Shown one piece after another: positions 56,773 through 64,000 of a DNA stretch of 64,000 bases. The first letter of the stretch is position 1. Each line of letters opens with the position of its first letter. The notes beneath the pieces were generated by a model. That model was not told where the DNA came from and searched no databases. It saw nothing but the letters and a program-made list of their open reading frames with translations. Made by a program: the position numbers and the translations under genes. Source of the DNA: Isoetes taiwanensis (lineage: Eukaryota; Streptophyta; Lycopodiopsida; Isoetales; Isoetaceae); NCBI GenBank assembly GCA_021234155.1, contig JAJEKV010000095.1:2156606-2220605 (forward strand), read 5' to 3'.

Positions 56773-59700
56773 CTATTTGTTCATTCTTGCTTTCCTTATC
56801 GGGCTGCAGATTACTAGTTCCCTCTCCGGGAACAACGTCCACTTCGAATGGACAAGTCTACGAGACTTTTGATTCTTTGATGATTTCAGGTTGCCATAAG
56901 GGCCTTTAGGAGACTTGGCAAGCACATGCATGAGGAATGGTTCAAGAAAGTCTTTGGCCTGCTCATCACTCACAAAGCAGTGACATCTTCTTGCACCCAT
57001 AAGAGCCTCTCGGGCAATATAACCTCCAACATGAAGCTCCAAGCAGGTTGTATCAATTGGAGCAAATGCCTCGGCGAATAAGCAGCCATAGGCGGGGAAA
57101 TCCATTTTTATTTAAGGGGCCCTTCTCCTTAGTTTGTAGCTTCGTGCTTGATTTCCCCACTTAGGAGGGGGTCCCGATCCTCATCCTCTTCGACTCATCT
57201 GTTACGTGATCCTGATCCGTATGAAAGAATATAGTTCTTAAGTGCGGATCATCTAGAAAAAACATTCCCATGCACTTTGCTATTGTCACCCTTGGCCTTA
57301 GCAATATCATATTCCTCGTCTGACAGCATGGATATCATAATAAAGATCACATGTGCCATCTTCCGTTCTGTTCGCAGCTCATTATCCTTAACATCATATA
57401 TTAGGCATCCCTCCCTAATAACTTTGAGGCACTCGGATCATGAGCGGCCGAGATAGTGCATCTGATGTGACTCACACGAAGGACAAAAGCGATGACAATA
57501 GTGAAGGACCTCTCGGTTGTCAATCCTATACATTTGGTAAAGAAGCTCTGTAGTCCTACGGTTCATGCCCATATCTCCTCTCCCACCCTGCTTGTCCAAC
57601 ACAAAGAGTGATATATTTTTAAGGCGGAAGTTGAATGCGGCAAGAGACCTTTGTACCCAATGGAGACTGAATCTTGGGCGGTGTGGTCTTCTCCGGTAAT
57701 CTTCTTCACAAGGGCCACTTTTCTTCTCAACTCGGCCCGGTACCTTAGGGGTAGAGTCTCCTTATGTTTTGTATTTTTAGCCTTCCAATTCTTTAGGAAG
57801 TCCTTTGACCCGAATACAAACTTCTTGATGTCATCATTCTTGACCTTGTATTTGTCCGGCAATCAATTTGGATAATGCCACATCCCCGATAGCCTTTGTA
57901 ACTTCGGCTCCTACGGTGACTTCATTGTATCGCATTACATCCTTTACATGATTTGCGGCACTCAGCGAAGGACATCCTATCCTTGGTGAAAGCACCCTTC
58001 TTGTATAAGACTTCCTTCTTTAAGCACTGGTCTAAAACCCAAATGGTCTCGGCGTCGTCTAGCCCCCGAGTCTTTCTCATCTCTGTCACATTCAAGTCAA
58101 AGATGCTTACATCAGCGGGAGGCACCCTACCCATAGTATCGGCGGCTTCCCTTGTGCATAAAGCGTCCCGAAATTCATTCCACTTGAGCCATCTTTGCCT
58201 CCTTACAAAACACAATCTTATCTGAGTGCTGTTGGTCACGACTGCTTTGGATGAGCTTTTCGAAGGATGCGCAATGTCATCACCACCTTTTTTCTTTGAT
58301 TTTCTTGCGGTCTTCTTCTTCTCTGTATAATTGTGCTGCGGCGAGTCCGCTCCGGCAGCTTGAATGCCTCGGACTTTGACCATGCATGCGGTGGGCAATG
58401 GGCAGCCATATTCCACCCATTGTTGGCCAGGCGTGGCGCAGTTGTTCAGCGTATGGACTGCAATAGTGCGGACATTGAATCGATATCATAGAATAGAAAC
58501 ACGCGCCGGGCGTGATTTGAATAGAATTGATGAAGAGAAAAATCACGCTGGCGTGAAATGAATAAAGTTACTAATGCAATTCCGCGCCGGCGTGCTTTCA
58601 AATCAAACCAATTCCGCGCCCGGCGTGTTTTCAAAATCAATGGAATTCCGCGCCCGGTGTTTTCAAATCAATTGGTTGACTTGAAAACACGCTGGCGTGA
58701 ATCGATGATTCAAAACACGCTGGCGTGAATTGGTTTGATTTGAAAGCACTACGCTGGCGTGAATACAATTTATGAAACCAGGGTTGATTACCTTTTGTAT
58801 AGAAATGTCTTCCCCATTTCATTCAAAGTTGCACTAATCTCGACCAAATCTGCGGTGAAGTATTGGCATCCAAGATCGACACCTCCTATCGCATAGTGAT
58901 TGTAGAACACTTTTTGGCTGTTTGTTACGCTTTTGCGATGATGGCCTTTTGTGCCTCAGCGGAATCTTGCCGTCGATGATGACATATTTAATATCATCAC
59001 TTGATAATAGCTCACGGGCGTTAGTCCACACACAAAGAAACTTGTTCGAGATCATATCCCAAGGTAGCACATCCGGCATAGGCATTTGACACGGATTACT
59101 AATCATGCTCTGAACAATCTCCATGGCATGTCTTTGGATCATATCTCACTGCTAACATAAATGGAGCTTGGTGAACGGATGAGGACTTCACATGGATCGC
59201 AAAAGTTTCCTTAAGACCCAATGGATAATGGTCGGCGTACTTATTGACTTGTTCATGGCCTCTAGGCTGCGCCACTCTGTCTGTTCATTCTCAAAAGCGA
59301 AGCCTCCATGCCTTCGACAACTGCGGGTTGAACATTCTTCCCTAGATCTAGGACCCTTTTAGAAGCTTTCAAGTCAGCTAATTCCCTAGCTTGCTGCAAA
59401 TAGTGACTTGGTGTCGGTTTTAGTGAACATGCCTCTACGCCATACCGTGTAACCCTTGGCAAATAGATATTGGCGTAATCTGCTACATTGGTTGGCCAAC
59501 CATACTTAAAACATGTCTCACCGTTCACATCTGTCTTCATGAGCGTATCCTTGTATCACGGTAGCTCTACGATGAGTAAGTCTGGCGGATCTTTCTTACG
59601 CTACGTGTAATCTCCAAGAGCAATTTGCGGTGGGTGTCATCCTCTTCCTCACAAGAGATTAGGATCCCTTGTTTGGCCATCTTATGCCTTCCTTTTTCCT

Positions 59701-60044
59701 CGAGAAGAGTTAAGTCGAGCTTGCCATTTGTCTTGGCAAGGTCAGCGTACCACTCGGCACCCTCGTCCATTTCCTCTTGAGCCGGGCGGGGTCGATTGGT
59801 TGCTATAAGAATCGGCCCTTCATCATCTAAGGTGAGATCATATGGTACCGCATCACGGGTCGTCTGCCCCTTGCTTTCTTGGCGGGATTAGAACCCGGTT
59901 AGTAGGGGTTTTCTTCCTCTTGAGCACTTGCAAATGAAGATGAGCACTTTTTAGAGTACTTTTCGAGAACAAGAGATCACGCTGGCGTGCATTTAAACCT
60001 AAATTAGTACAAATCACGGCTTGGCGTGTTGGTATCTCCACCAT
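56773..60044 (-). CDS. ParB-like domain plus methyltransferase-like protein (cassette Y)
   Basis: Order from the N-terminus: basic KKARGRRPVM, acidic AEWYADLAKTNGKLDLTLLE, KYGWPTNVADYANIYLPRVT, then a ParB-like domain (59200-58870) with IHVKSSS, IVQSMISNP and YVIIDGK, where a missing base after GK hides HSAEAQKAIIAKA, equivalent to GNHSVAAAQ in cassette X. A GT-AG intron (58791-58458) follows FLYK. Exon 2 is Lys-rich, then RWLKWNEFRDALCTREAADT, KKFVFGSKDFLKNWKAKN, a QGGRGDMGMN segment and a C-terminal CLELHVGGYIAREALMGARR resembling methyltransferase motif I. No DPPY motif. Many frame changes, mostly at CNG sites. The start codon is uncertain (60042 lies in a palindrome). The gene may be intact in reality. 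Confidence 0.65.
58495..58760. repeat. ACGCTGGCGTG palindromes in the intron of cassette Y
   Basis: About eight copies such as CACGCTGGCGTGAA, CGCGCCGGGCGTGATTT and CGCGCCCGGCGTGTTTTC, with TTCAAATCAA linkers, fill the intron 58458-58791. Position and packing parallel the array in cassette X. Confidence 0.9.
59970..60030. repeat. GGCGTG palindromes at the 5' end of cassette Y
   Basis: TCACGCTGGCGTGCATTTAA and TCACGGCTTGGCGTGTTGG flank the putative start of the ParB/methyltransferase-like gene. Confidence 0.75.
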
Positions 60045-60844
60045 GCTATCGTTAATTTGAAACTAAATTATTTTGCATCCACATTTTAAGCTACATACCC
60101 TTCATGAATCCATATTTCACACTATTTAACCTCATTGAACATTGCTATCTCCAAGCTGTCTAACACCGCTATATTCTATATATAAAAGCGAGCAAAATTA
60201 TGTTCTCTGAGCGGACAATCGAGCATTAACTGATGTTAATACTTAAAATTCATGCAAAGCATAATAACTCAAACTCATGCAAAGCATATTAAGTGAAAGG
60301 AAATATCTCAAATTCATGCAAGCATAATACTCTCCACCACGGTGTATTACGTGGCAAATTAAATACCTTGAATAGGGTTACGTGTATTACGTGTTATTCT
60401 GATCAGCGTCCTCTGAAACTTGAGAAGAGCGGGTTTAGAGATTCCTCTTCCACCGCCTCCTCTGCCCGTCGCCTCGACCTCGATTAAACTTTAGAAGACA
60501 TCTCGAATTAAGCCTAGTAGCAGAGTCGGAAGGTCGCTTTCGGATCTGGCCTTTCGAGCTGCTTTCGAAAGAAATAGCTTTTTCTACCATGCGAGAAATA
60601 GAAATTTGAATTTCAAGAAAACACAAAATCAGGTTTGAAATATTCTTGACACATACAAATAATAATGACGAAGACCCGTCCGCCGACTTCTTTCATTAAG
60701 TTTTTAAAATCCCGCCAAATTTATCCCGCCTAAACGTAGTTAACCTAATCTTTCTTCTAATTCGAATTTTCCCGACCGCCAGAGTTTCCATAGCGCCTTC
60801 AGCTTCTCAAATCAGCTTCAGAGACTCAAATCAGCTTCTCAAGA
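60045..60844. other. Shared 5' region of the divergent genes
   Basis: 800 bp between the two start codons. It contains CAAATTCATGCAAAGCATAA repeats (60240-60330), GTGTATTACGTG repeats (60340-60395) and AAATCAGCTTCTCAA repeats (60800-60840) just before the DUF8039-like start. No ORF is supported. Likely bidirectional promoter region. Confidence 0.45.
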
Positions 60845-61176
60845 ATGGCTACAGAATTCTGGTACTCATCTCATTCCAATAGCTTGAACATTAATTTCCA
60901 ATAGTAGGTGTCTGAATAGCAATTTTCTGCAGTGTCGAAGATGAATGTTTCATGTTAACTACAAATCAGAAAAGGAAAGTAGGATTATGCAAGATCGACT
61001 CCATCGATCCGACTGTAAACTGTCATGGAATTCCGCTCGGGGATAAGTATGTCCGAGTTACAGTGATTAACTGCTGCGCTATGGATGAAGCTTTACCTCG
61101 CAGACACCCCGGTGGGGATACGGTTGGAGAAAGTGTTGGAACATTTGTTGCATGGCCAAGAAACCGCTTAAAAAAG
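60845..61176 (+). CDS. DUF8039-like protein (cassette Y), two exons
   Basis: Exon 1 (60845-60861) encodes MATEF plus part of a codon. A GT-AG intron follows and exon 2 (60933-61176) reads VEDECFMLTTNQKRKVGLCK, IDSIDPTVNCHGIPLGDKYV, RVTVINCCAMDEALPRRHPG and GDTVGESVGTFVAWPRNRLK. This is a complete DUF8039 domain, whose hallmarks are the HGIPLG turn and the GTFVAWPRxL end, known from En/Spm-like transposon proteins and thought to bind DNA. A clean donor (AAAAAG|GTATGT) at 61177 implies further exons that I cannot identify. Unlike its neighbours this ORF is undamaged. It is head-to-head with the ParB/methyltransferase-like gene, as in the 15.1-kb element. Confidence 0.75.
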
Positions 61177-61412
61177 GTATGTAACATGTATTACATTGTA
61201 GAAATATAGAAGTAGACAAAATTTGTTGTATTCATTGGAAAAAGATTACAATTGTATATAATCTGGATAAACTGGATAAACCCGGACAAAATCCCGGACC
61301 TCTTTTGTTTCAAGCCCGTGGTCTCTTGAGTAGGCTGGGCTATCGATCTCCCATTTCCATTCGCGGGGCATAGTGAATTCTTACGGTAAAACCCGGCAAA
61401 AAACACCGGGCT

Positions 61413-61928
61413 CTAGCTCCACCACCCCCACTTTGCTCCACCTCCACCTCCTCCTCCTCCTGCTCCCACCTCCCCGCTCCATTGGTTGAACCTCCAATGC
61501 ATCGTTATAGCGCTGCTGCGGTAGTGGTTCCATTGGTTGAGCCATCTCCATTGCATCATTATACCTTTGTGGTAGTGGTTAGGTGTTGGGGCATCCGGGG
61601 CATAGAGGCTAACCACTAAGAAACGCGGCTCCTCATTTTGAATCTCGGTGGCGGATCGAGATTCACTCTCGATCAATGCATGTCTTGCATTCTCGAAGTG
61701 ATTAGATAAGAGGCGAGAGCCTCCGATGCGATTACAAGGGCCCCGAGCCCCGGATCTATCATTGCCACTGCGCTCTGCTGCCATCATCATTACTTGATCC
61801 AAGTACTCCGGGGGTTGCAAGGCCGGTGCTCCAACCCGGCCCGGTGCTTTCATTTGGTTCAACCGGTTGGAGATTGGGCCCAAATCGGGTAGGGCTGTGT
61901 GATTGCTTTGGCCCAAATGTAATTCCAA
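61413..61928 (-). CDS. Uncharacterised 171-residue frame
   Basis: Open frame starting MELHLGQSNHTALPDLG with a Met/Glu-rich helix (YLDQVMMMAAERSGNDRSG), ALIESESRSATEIQNEEPRF and a C-terminal Gly run encoded by a CTCCAC/CTCCTC repeat. Trp-rich end (QWRWLNQW). Not recognised. It sits 3' of the DUF8039-like exon on the opposite strand, inside the palindrome-bearing region, and could be another cassette gene. Weak evidence. Confidence 0.3.
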   Translation of the reverse strand: MELHLGQSNHTALPDLGPISNRLNQMKAPGRVGAPALQPPEYLDQVMMMAAERSGNDRSGARGPCNRIGGSRLLSNHFENARHALIESESRSATEIQNEEPRFLVVSLYAPDAPTPNHYHKGIMMQWRWLNQWNHYRSSAITMHWRFNQWSGEVGAGGGGGGGGAKWGWWS

Positions 61929-61984
61929 TCCATCTTAAGTCACCAACCCAGGGTGATTAATGTAACACGGCATCTATCAATAGG

Positions 61985-62310
61985 AAGTGGCCCGAATGTC
62001 GGTATTCCGCTGGCGTGTTATATTTCTTTATTTATAAACTTAGAAACTAAGAACCGCGCCGTGTTTAAGCGTAAAAGTTGAAAGTAGGGATACAATTGTT
62101 TGCACGCTCGGTGTAAAGCGCTATATAGGAAAAACTATACACGCCGGCGTGCATTCAATAACCGTGTAAATAATTGCACGGCCTTTATCTATTTACTTAT
62201 CTATGCATGCAGGGTTTTTTTTTTTCCCCTCCTGGCGAATGCACGCCGAGCGTGTATTCATGTTGAAGGCTAAGATTACCCTAAAACACGCTTAGCGTGT
62301 TTCAAATATT
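61985..62310. repeat. GGCGTG/CACGCC palindromes, right cluster of cassette Y
   Basis: Six or more degenerate copies: CCGCTGGCGTGTTA, CACGCCGGCGTGCATTCA, GCACGCCGAGCGTGTATTCA and ACACGCTTAGCGTGTTTC. A last one is near 62940 (AACACGCTTTGGCGT). Confidence 0.8.
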
Positions 62311-63697
62311 ATCTTTCAGATTTTTCTAATGCTTTCTACTACACATTCATAATAGAAACTTGCATGCAATAGCATGATTAATTCAGGAAGAAGACTCAAG
62401 AATTTACTCGAAACAAAAAGAAGCAGATGAAGTTTATAAAAAACTATTCTGGTTTTCATAAACATCATCTGCTTCCTCTGCCTCGAGCAAATGCAAAAGC
62501 TTGTCTTCTTGGATTAAACCTGCCATTGAGATGATACTTAAAACTAAATGAAAACTAACCTTGAGTTATGAGGCTGGAAGGAGGATAGATGCTTGTGGTT
62601 TTAATTCCGAGGCTTTTCGATTCATGAGACCTTAGTCCTCTGCTTTTTGGTTTTAATTACGAGTCTCCGATGTCCTCTGCTTTCTGATGCTTGCTGAGAA
62701 CAAAAGGCGAGTCTTTTAGTAAGTTAGGAATTGCGAAACCAAACATCTAACATTGATGAATATAAATCTGCTCACCAAGATTTGGGGACGGCCGGATCCA
62801 AACACGCCGAGAAGCATAAACCAAATCAAATCGTATGAAGGAAGGAAAGAAAATGTAGGAACTTGGAGAGCGTAAAATGGATTTATATAGGCACAATTAG
62901 AAATAAGTTAAGCGTGAATAATTGATTGCTTGAATTAACACGCTTTGGCGTCTGGTCTTCCTTGGACATGACATGTATATGGTATATATGGAGAATATTG
63001 CATTTCATGCAATAAATTCTCCATGACATTTTATTCCATTCATTGCATTCGAAAAAAAAAAAGAATTTCGAAATTTTATATAGGCTAAATTAAAAATAAT
63101 TTTAAAGGCAAAATTATCAAGGCTAAAAATGACTTGTTGAGTTGGGGAATTGTTTTAGGTCGTATAGGAAAATTTCCTATCTTCTTTGTGATTGATTTAT
63201 AGTGTTCGAGACTTTGTCGACACAAATCTGAGACAAAATTTTGGAGAAAACACTTTGGAGACAAAATGCTTGGAGAAAACAGTTTGATTTCATTCAAAAT
63301 ATTTTTATGTCTGAAAAAGCTGTTTGAAGAAAACTGTGTTTGAAGAAAAAGTTTGTGAAGAAAACTATTTGATTTCATTCAAAATTGATATGTCTGAGAT
63401 GCCAAGAATGGCTTTACAAAATGCCCGAAGGCTTTACAAAATGCCCGAAGGCTTTACAAGATGCACCGGATCTGCATCATTGATCTTCCACGTCACGGAA
63501 CAAAGAAGAAAGAAAGGTGTTAGAAAAGAAAGAAAGGTGAAAAAAAAAAAAAAAAACAGACATGCAAACCTGGCTCATCTCTCGACCATTCTAAAAGCGG
63601 GTGAATTCTCGACCTTCCTCCTCATCCTCTTCCTCCCCCTCCTCCTCCTCTTCCTCCTCCTCCTCTTCTTGAGAGATTTCATTCTCTGTTTTGAGGG
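62311..63697. other. Non-coding stretch
   Basis: No gene is supported. Local repeats are GGTTTTAATTCCGAGGC / GGTTTTAATTACGAGTC (62598-62670), GGAGAAAACA-TTTGGAGAC (63240-63280), GGCTTTACAAAATGCCCGAA (63410-63450) and an AGAAAGAAAGGTG repeat with an A run (63505-63560). Confidence 0.45.
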
Positions 63698-63971
63698 TCA
63701 AGCCAACCACAGGCGGGCGGTTTCATGCTCTTGGGAGGACATCTCCTCCTCTTCCTCCAACTCCTCCTCTTCCTCCTCTTCCTCCTCTTGAGTCGGAGGA
63801 ATCGAGGAGGAGCTCAATTCCTCCTCTTCAAAATCGGCATCATCCTCTGAATCGGAATCGAGGAGAGGGGTTGGGCAAGGAAATCGATGGCGGGGGAAGA
63901 GGGGTTCTTCAACCCGGCGTCTCTTTGCGAGACCTCGGGTTCTTCATGAAGCGCAGGGCGAACAGCTTCAT
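63698..63971 (-). CDS. Possible start of an acidic protein, minus strand
   Basis: MKLFALRFMKNPRSRKET begins at 63971. After one frame change it continues RVEEPLFPRHRFPCPTPLLD, SDSEDDADFEEEELSSSSIP and a poly-Glu run to a stop at 63698. The (TCC)n/(CTT)n tract on the plus strand is the Glu-rich code. It may be an exon of a transposon or host gene whose rest lies in frames further left. Not recognised. Confidence 0.35.
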
Positions 63972-64000
63972 GGCGGGCGAAAAAAAAAAATTGGGGACGA

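Noticed and set aside
63324-63791. 155-residue plus-strand ORF ending in poly-Ser
   Set aside because: The Leu/Ser runs are the reverse of a Glu-coding TCC/CTT repeat. The minus-strand acidic frame is the more natural reading.

Overview
This is eukaryotic nuclear DNA, most likely from a streptophyte plant or charophyte with a large, repeat-rich genome. Evidence: plant-type tRNA-Ser(AGA) and tRNA-Gly(GCC) sequences, a PPR fragment, fragments of a DET2-type steroid 5-alpha-reductase and of splicing factor CWC22, GT-AG introns, and DUF8039-like and DUF7869-like transposon proteins. I cannot name the species. Almost everything in the window is mobile, duplicated or degenerate.

Layout. A unit of about 10.2 kb (745-10936) recurs as 31066-48945. 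A 1.6-kb flank recurs as 26078-31065 and 48946-50561. The original structure was therefore a direct duplication of an L+D unit that later insertions inflated. The unit holds captured gene fragments (CWC22 antisense, DET2-like sense), two adjacent polypyrimidine elements, and a tandem pair of tRNA-Ser/tRNA-Gly units. Later insertions are a 5.2-kb non-LTR retrotransposon (33681-38892), a 2.2-kb TIR element with a TCCT duplication (42204-44401), a 3.4-kb retroposon with a 16-bp target duplication and a nested MITE (26386-29772), and a 15.1-kb TIR element (10937-26073).

The 15.1-kb element is the centrepiece. It has 25-bp TIRs (22/25 matching) and a 4-bp TTCT duplication, and its exact empty site is preserved at 48942-48945. 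It carries a DUF7869-like, possibly transposase, gene broken by a polypyrimidine element. It also carries a DUF8039-like gene, a divergently oriented gene with a ParB-like domain followed by a degenerate methyltransferase-like domain, a small intact ORF and a decayed relative of it. A family-specific palindrome (AAATGGCGC...GCGCCATTT) fills its spacers and the single visible intron of the ParB gene.

A second cassette at about 55.6-63 kb repeats the plan: a ParB/methyltransferase-like gene on the minus strand (60.0-56.8 kb), a DUF8039-like gene divergent from it (60.8-61.2 kb), and a different palindrome (ACGCC/TGGCGTG type), again packed into the intron. The TIR elements at 42.2 and 51.2 kb carry yet another palindrome (GGTATAAATTTATACC). 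I infer a family of transposons that pair a ParB-like DNA-binding or modifying protein with its own fast-changing palindromic sites, perhaps for anti-silencing or replication control.

Caution on quality: duplicated copies differ systematically at CAG/CTG triplets, which appear as CG/ACG in one copy or the other. This looks like base-calling error at methylated CHG sites, and it probably accounts for many of the frameshifts noted here.
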